Part shown: positions 15,978 through 24,571 of the stretch, in pieces
Position numbering within the stretch: the stretch's first letter is position 1
Layout of the letters: each line of letters opens with the position of its first letter
Source of the DNA: Labedaea rhizosphaerae
GTDB lineage: Bacteria; Actinomycetota; Actinomycetes; Mycobacteriales; Pseudonocardiaceae
Assembly (NCBI RefSeq): GCF_004362825.1
Contig: NZ_SNXZ01000001.1
Location: forward strand, 496,001-560,000
Direction: 5' to 3'
Length of the DNA stretch: 64,000 bases
The notes under the pieces: model-generated
The model's input: the letters and a program-made list of their open reading frames with translations, nothing else
The model's database searches: none
What the model was told of the DNA's origin: nothing
Made by a program: the position numbers and the translations under genes

Positions 15978-17291
15978 ATGAGCGCTCGCACCCCGAGAGG
16001 GCTGGCCCGTGTGGCCACCCTGAGCATCGCCGCGGTTCTGGTCGCCGGGTTACCCGGCACGGCTTCGGCCGCCCCGGCCACCCTCGCGAACCACCATGAG
16101 GACAACGCGCCCGTGGACTTCCACAGTTGGGACTCGTTGCCGGAGTTCTTGCACGGCAGGCTCGACGGCCTGCTGCCGACCCTGGGCGGGCTGCGCATCG
16201 GCCGCCCGGCGGGCTCCATCGACCACACCGAGGCCGACGGCACGACCCGTAGCTACGACTACGCGACGTGGACCTCGCCGTACTACCAGCAGGGCTTCGA
16301 CGCCACCCAGCTCGTCGCCTCCTGGAACGCCAAGACGCCCAAGGACACCTGGCTGCAGGTCGAGATGCGCGGCACGACCTCGGCCGGCGCGCAGACGACC
16401 TGGTACACGATGGGCCGCTGGGCCTTCGGTGACCAGGACATCAAGCGCACCAGCGTGCCCGACCAGTCCGACGCCAACGGCGGCGTGGACGTCGACACGT
16501 TCTCCTCGGCCGACGGCGTGACCCTGAAGGGCTACCAGCTCAAGGTCACCCTGTACCGCGCGTCAGGCACGCACAGCACGCCGGTGCTGGGCATGGTCGG
16601 CGCGATGACGTCGAACATCCCGGACCGCTTCACCGTCGACCCCGCCCCCAGCGGCGGCGCGTGGGGCATCGAGCTGAAGGTCCCGCCGCACGCGCAGAAC
16701 ATCCACGCCGGCCAGTACCCGGAGTTCGGCGGCGGCGGCGAGGCGTGGTGCAGCCCCACCTCGACCGAGATGGTGGTCGAGTACTGGGGCAAGCACCCGA
16801 GCGCCGCGGACCTGTCCTGGGTCGACCCGTCGTACGCGGACCCGACCGTGGACTACGCGGCCCGGTTCACCTACGACAAGGACTACGACGGCACCGGCAA
16901 CTGGCCGTTCAACACGGCCTACGCGGGATCGTTCGGCCTGTCCGCGCACGTCACCCGGCTGCACTCCATGACCGAGCTTGAGCACTACATCAAGGCGGGC
17001 ATCCCGGTGGTGACGTCGCAGTCGTTCCGCTCGGACGAGCTGGACGGCGCCGGGTACGGGACGTCCGGTCACCTGATGGTGGTCATCGGGTTCACCTCGA
17101 CCGGTGACGTGATCGTCAACGACCCGGCGTCGTCGAGCAACGACCGCGTCCGCAACGTCTACAAGCGCAGCCAGTTCGAGACCATCTGGTTGCGCACCAA
17201 GCGGATCACCGCCAGCGGTGGCACCGGCAGCGGCACGGGCGGCATCGCGTACATCATCGCGCCGCAAGGCAAGTCCCTGCCCACCTCCTGA
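15978..17291 (+). CDS. Secreted C39-like cysteine peptidase-fold protein
   Basis: 437 residues with a Sec signal peptide: a basic start, a hydrophobic core at residues 11-30 and a likely AxA cleavage after ASA near residue 32. The first half is a beta-rich domain. The second half is a peptidase C39-like/papain-fold domain with Cys in GEAWCSPTS near residue 258, His in SGHLMVVIG near 358 and the acid/amide residue in VNDPAS near 374. It should act outside the cell. Whether it cleaves peptide bonds, peptidoglycan cross-links or something else is unknown. It is monocistronic. A weak AT-rich promoter-like stretch lies at 15937-15955. Confidence 0.82.
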   Translation: MSARTPRGLARVATLSIAAVLVAGLPGTASAAPATLANHHEDNAPVDFHSWDSLPEFLHGRLDGLLPTLGGLRIGRPAGSIDHTEADGTTRSYDYATWTSPYYQQGFDATQLVASWNAKTPKDTWLQVEMRGTTSAGAQTTWYTMGRWAFGDQDIKRTSVPDQSDANGGVDVDTFSSADGVTLKGYQLKVTLYRASGTHSTPVLGMVGAMTSNIPDRFTVDPAPSGGAWGIELKVPPHAQNIHAGQYPEFGGGGEAWCSPTSTEMVVEYWGKHPSAADLSWVDPSYADPTVDYAARFTYDKDYDGTGNWPFNTAYAGSFGLSAHVTRLHSMTELEHYIKAGIPVVTSQSFRSDELDGAGYGTSGHLMVVIGFTSTGDVIVNDPASSSNDRVRNVYKRSQFETIWLRTKRITASGGTGSGTGGIAYIIAPQGKSLPTS

Positions 17292-17298
17292 CCAGCGC

Positions 17299-18150
17299 TC
17301 AGGCCAGGGCCTCGGTCACCGCGTCCTCGACGGTGGCCGGGGCCCGGCCCAGCAACGCACCCAGGTCCGGGCTCGTCCGGGCGAACACGCCGTCGCGGGT
17401 CTTGAGCTGGATGTCGACCAGCAGGTCGGCGAGGAACCCCGGCAAACCGGCGCCACGCAACACCTCGACGAGCTCGGGTCCGCTGACGTCCTTGTGCGCC
17501 AACGGCTTTCCCGACTTGGCCGACACCAGTTCGGCCAGCTCCGCCGACGTCCACGCCCGCGGCCCGGTCAGTTCGTAGACCTTGCCCTCGTGGCCGTCGG
17601 TGGTGAGCACGATCGCCGCCGCCGCCGCGAGGTCCGCCCGCGACGCGGCGGCCAGCCCGCCTTCGCCGGACGCGCTGAGCAGCACGCCGTGCTCCAGTGC
17701 GCCCACCGCGCCACCGGCGAAGTGCTCGCTGTACATCCCGTTGCGCAGGAACGTGAACGCGAGGCCGCTCGCGCGGATCGCCTTCTCGGTGGCCGCGTGC
17801 ACGCGCGCGAGCGAGACCGGGGACGTGTCGGCGTCGGTGACGCTGGAGTACGCGAGGTGCCGCACGCCGGCCTTCGCCGCGGCTTCGACGGCGGCCTCGT
17901 GCTGGCCGATGCGCACGTCGTCGGGACCGTCCGTGGAGACCAGCAGCATCCGGTCCGCCCCCGTGAAGTCCAGCGACGCCGGATCGTCGAAGTCGCCGTG
18001 CCGCACGGTCACGCCGCGCTCGGCGAGATCCGCCGCCTTCGCGGTGTCCCGCACGGACACGATCAGTTCGCTTGCCGGAACGCGGTCGAGGAGCCGGTCG
18101 GCGACAAGCCTGCCGTAGTGCCCGTTCGCGCCGGTGAGAAGTATCGTCAT
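17299..18150 (-). CDS. NmrA-like NAD(P)-binding oxidoreductase (QorB type)
   Basis: 283 residues from ATG 18150. GTG 18159 is the alternative. The Rossmann motif TGANGHYG is at residues 6-13, the atypical short-chain-dehydrogenase core follows, and YSSVTDAD lies near residue 103. The layout matches E. coli QorB (YtfG), an NADPH:quinone oxidoreductase. The gene is divergent from an HxlR-family regulator, exactly the qorB-qorR (ytfG-ytfH) arrangement, and a strong palindrome lies between them. The likely role is reduction of toxic quinones under the control of a redox-sensing HxlR protein. Confidence 0.85.
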   Translation of the reverse strand: MTILLTGANGHYGRLVADRLLDRVPASELIVSVRDTAKAADLAERGVTVRHGDFDDPASLDFTGADRMLLVSTDGPDDVRIGQHEAAVEAAAKAGVRHLAYSSVTDADTSPVSLARVHAATEKAIRASGLAFTFLRNGMYSEHFAGGAVGALEHGVLLSASGEGGLAAASRADLAAAAAIVLTTDGHEGKVYELTGPRAWTSAELAELVSAKSGKPLAHKDVSGPELVEVLRGAGLPGFLADLLVDIQLKTRDGVFARTSPDLGALLGRAPATVEDAVTEALA

Positions 18151-18170
18151 GACGCTCACGTTAGGAGCGC

Positions 18171-18214
18171 TACTAACCGCTGGTAAGTACCTACCTTGAC
18201 GTCATGTACTAACC
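18171..18214. promoter_or_regulatory. QorR-type operator in the divergent promoter
   Basis: TACTAACC-GCT-GGTAAGTA (18171-18189) is a near-perfect palindrome with one mismatch per arm, and TACTAACC recurs at 18207-18214. Both are between the divergent starts at 18150 and 18241. HxlR/QorR proteins bind such sites and repress both genes. Confidence 0.65.
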
Positions 18215-18240
18215 TGGACGAAAGCAATGAGGTGAGGGGC

Positions 18241-18639
18241 GTGGGATCGATGACCGCTGTGGGTGACGTCACGTGCGCCTTCGCGCCGGACGTCTTCGAC
18301 CCGAACTGCCCGAGCCGGTCGGTGCTCGAGCACCTCACCAGCAAGTGGGGCGTGCTGGTGCTGGGCGCGCTGCAGCGGGGCACCCGGCGGTTCGGCGAGT
18401 TGCGCCGCGAGGTCGGCGGGGTCAGCGAGAAGATGCTCGCGCAGACCTTGCAGACCCTCGAGCGCGACGGCCTCGTGCACCGCGAGGTCCGGCCGGTGAT
18501 CCCACCGCACGTGGACTACTCCCTCACCCCTCGGGGACGCCAGGCCGCGAAGCTCGTGCGGGCGCTGTACGTCTGGGTCGAGCGCAACATCGATGACGTG
18601 CTCCAAGCTCAGGAGGCGCACGACCTGAGCAAGTCGTGA
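18241..18639 (+). CDS. HxlR-family transcriptional regulator (QorR type)
   Basis: 132 residues from GTG 18241, with a GAGG site eight bases upstream. ATG 18250 is also possible. A single winged-helix domain contains the HxlR core: CPSRSVLEHLTSKWGVLVL, then RRFGELRREVGGVSEKMLAQTL and the DYSLTPRGR wing end. One cysteine lies in the FDPNC segment near the N-terminus and another in DVTCAF. Conserved N-terminal cysteines in QorR/HypR-type proteins sense electrophiles such as diamide or quinones. It is divergent from the QorB-like gene, and its stop overlaps the next gene by one base (TGATG). Confidence 0.85.
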   Translation: MGSMTAVGDVTCAFAPDVFDPNCPSRSVLEHLTSKWGVLVLGALQRGTRRFGELRREVGGVSEKMLAQTLQTLERDGLVHREVRPVIPPHVDYSLTPRGRQAAKLVRALYVWVERNIDDVLQAQEAHDLSKS

Positions 18640-19313
18640 TGGACCGGTTCACCGACGCCGACTACCCGGCCGTTCCCTACCCCGGTACCCGGCCCGTCTG
18701 GTCCTACGTGCACGACGAGGGCGCGGGCCACCCGCTCGACCAGGTCGACGGCCGGTGGCTGGTCCAGCCCTGCGGCGAGGACTTGGACGACTGGCTGGCC
18801 GCGCGGAACGCCGCCCGCACGGCCGACCGGCTGCCGGTCCTGTCGTACGGCTCCAACGCCAACCCCGCGAAGCTGACCTGGTTGCGCGAGACGCTCGGTC
18901 TGCCGGGTCCCGCGGTCGTGTTCCGCGCCCGCTGCGCCGGCCTCGCCGCGGTCTGGGCCAGCGGCCTGCGCGTGGTCGACGACCAGCGCCCGGCGACGTT
19001 GTGCGCGATGCCCGGCGTGGTCGAGCACCACGCGGTCCTGATGGCCACCGCGGAACAACTCCGGGTGCTGGACGTCTGCGAGGGCCGCGGCGAGCGCTAC
19101 CACCTCGCCGAACTGCCCGGCGTGGACGTCACGGTCGGCGGCAGGCCGGTACCGGGACTGCTCGCCTACATCGGCGCCGGTTCGATCCGGATGCCGCTGC
19201 TGGTGGACGGCGAACCGGTGCGCTGCTCCGACGTCGCGCAGGCCGACGCGCAACGCTTGGTCGGTGTGCCCGCGCCGGATCACGGACTGCGGGCTCTCGT
19301 GCTGGACAACTAG
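18639..19313 (+). CDS. Protein with a gamma-glutamylcyclotransferase-like YGSN motif
   Basis: 224 residues from ATG 18639, which shares its first base with the HxlR stop. The motif LSYGSNANP near residue 69 is the substrate-binding YGSN loop of gamma-glutamylcyclotransferase-like folds, but it sits further from the N-terminus than in the classical enzymes. A conserved glutamate equivalent may be in VCEGRGERYH near residue 150. The family members known in actinobacteria are uncharacterised. Translational coupling to HxlR suggests a role in thiol or detoxification chemistry, which is inference. Confidence 0.6.
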   Translation: MDRFTDADYPAVPYPGTRPVWSYVHDEGAGHPLDQVDGRWLVQPCGEDLDDWLAARNAARTADRLPVLSYGSNANPAKLTWLRETLGLPGPAVVFRARCAGLAAVWASGLRVVDDQRPATLCAMPGVVEHHAVLMATAEQLRVLDVCEGRGERYHLAELPGVDVTVGGRPVPGLLAYIGAGSIRMPLLVDGEPVRCSDVAQADAQRLVGVPAPDHGLRALVLDN

Positions 19314-19375
19314 GCACTGTCCTGCGCGGATCCGTGGTCGCGGTCTTCGCGCCGAGATCCACAGGACAGCGCCTA
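19311..19375. terminator. Imperfect inverted repeat between two same-strand genes
   Basis: A 14-base arm beginning at the stop codon (19311-19324) faces 19362-19375 with one mismatch. Inner GGATC/GATCC pairs at 19328-19332 and 19356-19360 extend the stem. It probably ends the upstream transcript just before the dienelactone hydrolase gene. There is no T-tract. Confidence 0.45.
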
Positions 19376-19386
19376 GGGTCGGCGGC

Positions 19387-20082
19387 ATGGACGTCCAGAT
19401 CGCCGTCGGGTCGGAGACCATCGACGGCTACCTCGCGGCGCCGACCGAGGCGGTCAGCGGGCCGGGCCCGTGGCCGGGGGTCGTGGTCGTGCAGGACGCG
19501 TTGGGCCTCGGTGCGGACCTCAAAGCCATCACCGAACGGTTCGCGACGGCGGGGTATGTGGCCCTGGCGCCGAATCTGTACTCGCGCGGCGGGATGTTCC
19601 GGTGCGTGAAGGCGACGTTGGCGGCGTCGATGAGCGGCCGGGGACAGGCCATCGCCGACCTCGACGCGGCGCGTTCGGTGCTGGCACAGCGCGCGGACAC
19701 CACGGACAAGATCGGCATCGCCGGGTTCTGCATGGGCGGTGGCTTCGCGTTGCTGATGGCGGCGCGCGGTTTCGACGCCAGCGCGCCCTACTACGGACGG
19801 CTGCCCAAGGACCGCTCCGCGCTGGACGGCGCGTGCCCGGTCGTCGGCAGTTACGGCGCCAAGGACCCCAGCCTGCGTGGTGCGGCCGCGGCCCTCGAAG
19901 CGGCGCTGTCCGAGCGCGGCGTCGAGCACGACGTCAAGGAGTACGCGAACTCGGGTCACTCGTTCGCCAACCGGCTGCCGGGCCAGCCGCTGCTGCGCGT
20001 GCTGGGCCTCGGCTACGTCCATGAGGACAGTGAGGACGCGTGGCGCAGGGTGACGGCTTTCTTCGCTCACCATTTGCGTTAA
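19387..20082 (+). CDS. Dienelactone hydrolase family protein
   Basis: A 231-residue alpha/beta hydrolase. The nucleophile elbow GFCMGGG near residue 117 has the cysteine nucleophile typical of dienelactone hydrolases. The acid is likely in the YGAKDPS region near 160, and the His in NSGHSFANR near 190. Dienelactone hydrolase opens the lactone ring in chlorocatechol degradation, but most actinobacterial members have unknown ester or lactone substrates. The gene stands alone, behind a likely terminator. Confidence 0.87.
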   Translation: MDVQIAVGSETIDGYLAAPTEAVSGPGPWPGVVVVQDALGLGADLKAITERFATAGYVALAPNLYSRGGMFRCVKATLAASMSGRGQAIADLDAARSVLAQRADTTDKIGIAGFCMGGGFALLMAARGFDASAPYYGRLPKDRSALDGACPVVGSYGAKDPSLRGAAAALEAALSERGVEHDVKEYANSGHSFANRLPGQPLLRVLGLGYVHEDSEDAWRRVTAFFAHHLR

Positions 20083-20129
20083 CGACCAAAGGCTGGTCAT
20101 CCGACGGTGTGACAAGGCACCCTGTGGGC

Positions 20130-20534
20130 ATGACCACGCAGCAGGACCCGGTGCACCAGGAGCTGAAGCCGGCCGGCACGCCGTTACACGCGCAGAAGGA
20201 CGCCGACCCGCTCGCGCAGATCACGCTCAGACCACGCGCCTTCCTCGCCGGCATCGCGGTCCTGGCCATGCTCATCGGCCTGCTGCTGGCCGTGCTGCCG
20301 ATCCGGGTGGCCTCCGCCGATCCGGCCCGCACCGACGCGGTGTCCTGCGGGAGCGTGCTCGGCGGCGTCGAGTCGGGCCGGGTGCGTGACCAGTCCGCGG
20401 ACGAGCCCGCTCTGCTCACCCACCTCGACATGTGCGACCGCTCGGTGACCGTGCGCGGCACGTCGTCCGCGGTCCTGTTCATCGGCGGCCTGCTCGGCGG
20501 TCTCTGGCTGGGGATCGTGCGCCGGGAGCCCTAG
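20130..20534 (+). CDS. Small membrane protein with two TM segments
   Basis: 134 residues from ATG 20130. A charged N-terminus of about 35 residues is followed by a hydrophobic segment (about 37-58), an extracytoplasmic stretch of about 50 residues with two cysteines (SCGSV and DMCDR) that could form a disulfide, and a second hydrophobic segment (about 112-129). No family is recognised. It overlaps the convergent FAD-oxidase gene by 4 bases. Confidence 0.6.
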   Translation: MTTQQDPVHQELKPAGTPLHAQKDADPLAQITLRPRAFLAGIAVLAMLIGLLLAVLPIRVASADPARTDAVSCGSVLGGVESGRVRDQSADEPALLTHLDMCDRSVTVRGTSSAVLFIGGLLGGLWLGIVRREP

Positions 20535-22162
20535 ACCAGCTTGCCGGGGTTCAGGATCCCGAACGGGTCCAGCCGCTCCTTGATCCCACGCAGCACGCCC
20601 ACGCCCAGCACGCCGATCTCCGCGCCCAGGTACGGCGCGTGGTCGACGCCGACCGCGTGGTGGTGGCTGATCGTCCCCAGTGGACTGATCGCCTCGCACG
20701 CCGCCCGCTTGGCGTCCTGCCACTGGCCGAGCTGGTCCACCTGGGAGCGCGGCGTGAGGACCGTGAAGTACAGCGACGCACCGGTTTCGTAGGCGTGCGA
20801 GATGTGGCACATCACGATCGGCGTGACCCCGGGCCGGGTCAGCGACTCGACGAGTGCGCCCCGCACGGCGGTGCGCAGTTCCGCCAGCCTGGACCAGTGC
20901 GTCGCGGTCTCCAACGTCTCCACGCACACGCCCGCGTCGAGCAACGCGTCGCGCTGGCGCGGCCCGCCGAACCGCCCGTGCCGCCACGACTCGCCCGCGG
21001 ATCGCCCGAGCCGCACCGGTTTGGCGTGCCGCAGCGCGGCGAGCGTGGCCGAGCGGCGGCGCCTGAGTTCGGCCTCGTCCCCGGCTTCCCAGCCGAGCAC
21101 GAGCAGGCACGGGTCGCCGATCCCGCGGACGGCGAGGTACCGGCGCAACGCGGCGATCTGCCAGCCGCCCTTGAGCGCCAGCCCGACCTCCGTCTCGTCC
21201 ACATCGGACAGACGGGTGACGTCGGCCAGCACACGGCGCTGCGCGAGGTCGCGCACCGCGTCCGCGCCGCGCGCCCAGCCGTCGAGGACGTAGCCCTCGT
21301 ACCGGCGCACGGTCGGCAACGGCCGCACCCGCACCCCGACCTCGGTGATCACGCCGAGCGCGCCCTCGCTGCCGATGACCAGTTCCCGCAGGTCCGGGCC
21401 GGCGGCCGAGGCCGGCGCCACGCCGAGGCGCCACTCGCCGACCGGCGTCGCGACCCGCAACGTCTCCACCATGTCCTCGAACCGGCCGTACCCGCTGGAG
21501 GCCTGTCCGGCCGACCGGGTCGCGGCGAACCCGCCGATGGTGGCCCGCTCGAACGACTGGGGCACGTGGCCGAGGGTGAGGCCGTGCGCGGCCAGGTGCC
21601 GCTCGGCGTCCGGCCCGCGCACGCCCGCCTGCAGCACGGCGATCCGGGACACGGGATCGACCGACACCAGCTTGTCCAGCCGCACCAGGTCGAGCGCGAT
21701 GACGGCGAACTTGTCGCCGCGCAGGGCGTTGACGCCGCCGACCACCGAGGTGCCACCGCCGAAGGGCACCACCCCGACGTCGTGGCGCACGCAGACTTCG
21801 AGCAACCGCATGACCTGCTCGGTGTCGGCCGGCTCGACCACCGCGTCGGGCACCGCGAGCTCACCGATTCCCCTGTGCCGCAACAGGTCCAGGTAGGACA
21901 GTCCACCGGCCCGGCCGAGCCGCTCGGCCCGCTCGGTGTGGACGTGACCCTCGCCGACCACGTCCTCCAACTCGTCCACGACCGACTCGGGCAGCGCGGA
22001 GTCGGGCACGCGCAACGCCGACGACGGAGCCGACGGCGTGGTGACCTCACCGAGTCCCGTGCGGGCGCGCAGCCACCGCAGGGCGTGTCCGGGCAGGTGA
22101 GCGGCGTCGGCGCCGTCGGCGGTCCAGCTGCCGCGGAGCCGGTGGTCGATCTTGTCGGTCAT
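20531..22162 (-). CDS. agpS: FAD-binding oxidase, alkyldihydroxyacetonephosphate synthase type
   Basis: A 543-residue VAO/PCMH-family flavoprotein. The FAD-binding PFGGGTSVVGG loop is near residue 131, the second FAD motif ATIGG(F)AATRSAGQ near 208, and the cap domain has HHHAVGVDH near 500. The triple histidine and YETGAS segments are hallmarks of alkyl-DHAP synthases, which replace the acyl chain of acyl-DHAP with an alkyl chain in ether-lipid synthesis. It is divergent from a TetR gene (16 bases apart) that is itself coupled to a glycerol-3-phosphate dehydrogenase. The supply of DHAP by that enzyme makes metabolic sense. It could instead act on another phosphorylated ketose. Confidence 0.83.
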   Translation of the reverse strand: MTDKIDHRLRGSWTADGADAAHLPGHALRWLRARTGLGEVTTPSAPSSALRVPDSALPESVVDELEDVVGEGHVHTERAERLGRAGGLSYLDLLRHRGIGELAVPDAVVEPADTEQVMRLLEVCVRHDVGVVPFGGGTSVVGGVNALRGDKFAVIALDLVRLDKLVSVDPVSRIAVLQAGVRGPDAERHLAAHGLTLGHVPQSFERATIGGFAATRSAGQASSGYGRFEDMVETLRVATPVGEWRLGVAPASAAGPDLRELVIGSEGALGVITEVGVRVRPLPTVRRYEGYVLDGWARGADAVRDLAQRRVLADVTRLSDVDETEVGLALKGGWQIAALRRYLAVRGIGDPCLLVLGWEAGDEAELRRRRSATLAALRHAKPVRLGRSAGESWRHGRFGGPRQRDALLDAGVCVETLETATHWSRLAELRTAVRGALVESLTRPGVTPIVMCHISHAYETGASLYFTVLTPRSQVDQLGQWQDAKRAACEAISPLGTISHHHAVGVDHAPYLGAEIGVLGVGVLRGIKERLDPFGILNPGKLV

Positions 22163-22170
22163 TGCTAGAG

Positions 22171-22197
22171 TGTGACATATGACGTCAAAACGTCACA
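22171..22197. promoter_or_regulatory. TetR operator between agpS-like and tetR genes
   Basis: TGTGAC (22171-22176) and GTCACA (22192-22197) form a perfect inverted repeat around a central palindrome GACGTC (22181-22186). The site spans the ATG of the TetR gene and lies 9 bases from the divergent agpS-like start, so binding would repress both. Confidence 0.6.
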
Positions 22198-22787
22198 GCA
22201 CGACCAGGCTGGCTCCGAACCGCGTGGACGACGACCGGCTGCTCGACGCCGCCCGCGAGTCGGTGCTCTCGGTGGGCGTCCGGCGCACCACCCTGGCCGA
22301 GGTCGCGCGCCTGGCCGAGGTCAGCCGGATGACGCTCTACCGACGGTTCCCCGATGTCCGCAGTCTCCTCGCCGAGCTGATGACGCGCCAGTTCGGCGCG
22401 TTGCTCGGGCGTGAGGCCCAGCGCGTCGAGCACCTGCCGACCGCCCGGCGGCGGCTGATCGAGGGCGCTATCGGCAGCATCCGCGCGCTCGCCGAGGACC
22501 CCGTGATGCACGCGGTCCTCGACCTCGACGGCGAGGTGCTGATGCCCTACGTGGTGCAGCGCAGCGGCCGGGTGCAGCGGCTCGCCGACCAGTTCCTCGC
22601 CGCCCAGGTGGTCGACGGCCACACCGACGGCTCCATCCGCGCGGGCGAGGCGAGCACGCAGGCCCGCATGCTGCGGATGATGCTGCAGTCGTTCGTGCTC
22701 TCGCTGCGCACCTCGCCCGACGACGTGCCGGTGGACGCCCTGCTCGCCGAGCTGGACCGCACGCTGGAAGCCGGGCTTGCACCGTGA
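22179..22787 (+). CDS. TetR-family regulator
   Basis: 202 residues. The N-terminal helix-turn-helix (TTLAEVARLAEVSRMTLYRRFPD, residues about 38-60) is canonical, and a helical ligand-binding C-terminal domain follows. Its stop overlaps the GTG of the downstream glycerol-3-phosphate dehydrogenase by 4 bases, and it is divergent from the agpS-like gene. It probably controls both flanking flavoenzymes through the operator at 22171-22197. The ligand could be a lipid or acyl-CoA, which is inference. Confidence 0.9.
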   Translation: MTSKRHSTTRLAPNRVDDDRLLDAARESVLSVGVRRTTLAEVARLAEVSRMTLYRRFPDVRSLLAELMTRQFGALLGREAQRVEHLPTARRRLIEGAIGSIRALAEDPVMHAVLDLDGEVLMPYVVQRSGRVQRLADQFLAAQVVDGHTDGSIRAGEASTQARMLRMMLQSFVLSLRTSPDDVPVDALLAELDRTLEAGLAP

Positions 22788-24325
22788 CGAGCACCCTGTC
22801 CGGCACCTCGCTCAACGCCGCCCGCCGCCGCGACGACCTGGCCGCGCTGGCCCGCGAACCGGTCGACCTGCTGATCGTCGGCGGTGGCGTGACCGGCGCC
22901 GGGGTCGCCCTCGACGCCGCGTCCCGGGGCCTGTCGGTGGCGTTGGTCGAGGCGCACGACCTCGCGTTCGGCACGTCCCGGTGGTCGAGCAAGCTGGTCC
23001 ACGGCGGGCTGCGCTACCTGGCCCGCGGTGACGTCGGCCTGGCCCGGGAGAGCGCGATCGAGCGCGACGTGGTGATGCGCGTGATCGCGCCGCACCTGAC
23101 CCGGTCGTTGCCGCAGCTGATCGCCCTGCGCCCGGACCTGTCCCCCCGGCTCGCCGCGCTGACGTTCGCGGGGCTCGGCGCCGGTGACGTCCTGCGCCGC
23201 GCCGCGGGCACACCGGGCTCGGTGCTGCCGCGACCGCGGCGAGTGTCGGCGCAGGAGGCGCTGGCGTTGGTGCCCGGCCTCAACCCCGACGGGTTGCGCG
23301 GCGGACTGCTGTCCTTCGACGGCCAGTTGATCGACGACGCGCGCCTGGTCGTCGCACTGGCCCGCACCGCCGCCGGGTTCGGCGCCAAGATCCTGACCCG
23401 GGTGCGCATGACCTCGCTCGGCTCGCCCCTGCTCGCCCGTGACGAACTGACCGGCACCGAGTTCGCGATCGACGCCCGGGCGGTGGTCAACGCGGCCGGA
23501 GTCTGGGCGGACCAATTGGTGGACTCGGTACAACTTCGCCCGTCCCGTGGTTCGCACCTGGTGCTGGACGGCGCCGGGCTCGGCGTGACGGGCACGGCGC
23601 TGACGGTGCCGATCCCCGGCCACTTCGGCCGTTACCTGCTCGTCCTGCCGCAGCAGGACGGTCGCGTCTACTTGGGACTGACCGACGAGCCGGTCGACGG
23701 CCCGGTGCCGGACGTGCCGGCGGTCCCACAGTCCGATGTGGACTTCCTGTTGGGCACGGCCGCCACGGTGCTGCGCAAGCCGTTGCGGGAGTCGGACGTG
23801 CTCGGCGCGTTCGCCGGGTTGCGGCCGCTGGTCGCCGGTTCGTCCGAACGCAGCGCGGACTTGTCGCGCCACCACGCCGTGCTGCCCGGCCCCGACCGGG
23901 TGGTGACCGTGGTCGGCGGCAAGCTGACCACCTACCGCAAGATGGCCGAGGACGCCGTGGACGCCGTCGTGCGGCTGGCCGGTCTCGCCGCGGGCCCGTG
24001 CCGCACCCGCCGGTTGCCGTTGGTGGGCGCGGGCCCGCGCGATCGCCTGGCCGCGGTGGAAGCGCCGGCCCGGCTGGTCGCCCGGTACGGCGTGGAGGCG
24101 CCGCGCGTGGCCGCGGCCGGTGAGGTCGACCCCGACTTGGCACGCCCGCTCGCCCCCGGCATCGAGGTCACCGAAGCCGAAGTCCTGTGGGCCGTGCGCC
24201 ACGAAGGCGCCCTGGACGCGGACGACGTGCTCGACCGCCGCACCCGGATCGGCCTGGTCGCGGCCGACGCCAACCTGGTCCGCGACCGTGTCACCGGCGT
24301 GATCCGGGCCGCGATGGACTCCTGA
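22784..24325 (+). CDS. glpD: Glycerol-3-phosphate dehydrogenase/oxidase (GlpD family)
   Basis: A 513-residue FAD enzyme from GTG 22784. The dinucleotide motif LLIVGGGVTGAG is near residue 31, FGTSRWSSKLVHGGLRYL (the diagnostic GlpD segment) near 65-83, and VVTVVGGKLTTYRKMAED near 373-388. The C-terminal DAO_C cap is present. It oxidises sn-glycerol-3-phosphate to dihydroxyacetone phosphate and passes electrons to quinone at the membrane. It is co-translated with TetR and adjacent to an alkyl-DHAP synthase homologue. This makes an ether-lipid or glycerophospholipid role more likely here than simple glycerol catabolism. No glpF or glpK is nearby. Confidence 0.9.
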   Translation: MTSTLSGTSLNAARRRDDLAALAREPVDLLIVGGGVTGAGVALDAASRGLSVALVEAHDLAFGTSRWSSKLVHGGLRYLARGDVGLARESAIERDVVMRVIAPHLTRSLPQLIALRPDLSPRLAALTFAGLGAGDVLRRAAGTPGSVLPRPRRVSAQEALALVPGLNPDGLRGGLLSFDGQLIDDARLVVALARTAAGFGAKILTRVRMTSLGSPLLARDELTGTEFAIDARAVVNAAGVWADQLVDSVQLRPSRGSHLVLDGAGLGVTGTALTVPIPGHFGRYLLVLPQQDGRVYLGLTDEPVDGPVPDVPAVPQSDVDFLLGTAATVLRKPLRESDVLGAFAGLRPLVAGSSERSADLSRHHAVLPGPDRVVTVVGGKLTTYRKMAEDAVDAVVRLAGLAAGPCRTRRLPLVGAGPRDRLAAVEAPARLVARYGVEAPRVAAAGEVDPDLARPLAPGIEVTEAEVLWAVRHEGALDADDVLDRRTRIGLVAADANLVRDRVTGVIRAAMDS

Positions 24326-24414
24326 CGAAGTAGTTCTCCACAGCCCGGCAGTTGTCCACAGATCCCGCCGAACCCCGTTCCAGCCCCGCCAACCCGATAG
24401 ACTGGGACCCGGGG

Positions 24415-24438
24415 AGCCCCCGAGGGAGGGTGGGGGCT
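24415..24438 (+). terminator. Short G/C hairpin downstream of glpD
   Basis: AGCCCCC (24415-24421) pairs with GGGGGCT (24432-24438) across a purine-rich 10-base loop, 90 bases after the glpD stop. It is a candidate terminator without a T-run. No gene lies between 24326 and 24571. Confidence 0.4.
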
Positions 24439-24525
24439 TGGTCTACGCGCGCGAGGCGAAAAGCTTGTGCGGCAAGGGATTTGCGGCCCCGTTGCCGGAT
24501 CGTGAGGCGTTGCGAGGGCGAAAAG

Positions 24526-24557
24526 GAAGCGGCGCCGGCCGGAGCCGACGCCGCTTC
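24526..24557 (-). terminator. Rho-independent terminator of the type VII cargo operon
   Basis: Arms GAAGCGGCG (24526-24534) and CGCCGCTTC (24549-24557), with inner CGGC/GCCG pairing, lie 15 bases after the stop at 24572. On the minus strand the stem is followed by CTTTTC, so this is a proper intrinsic terminator. Confidence 0.75.
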
Positions 24558-24571
24558 GTCAAACCGAGAAC

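Noticed and set aside
24352-24360. TTGTCCACA, the actinobacterial DnaA-box consensus
   Set aside because: Only one good copy, no cluster, no dnaA/dnaN genes and no AT-rich region. Not an origin.
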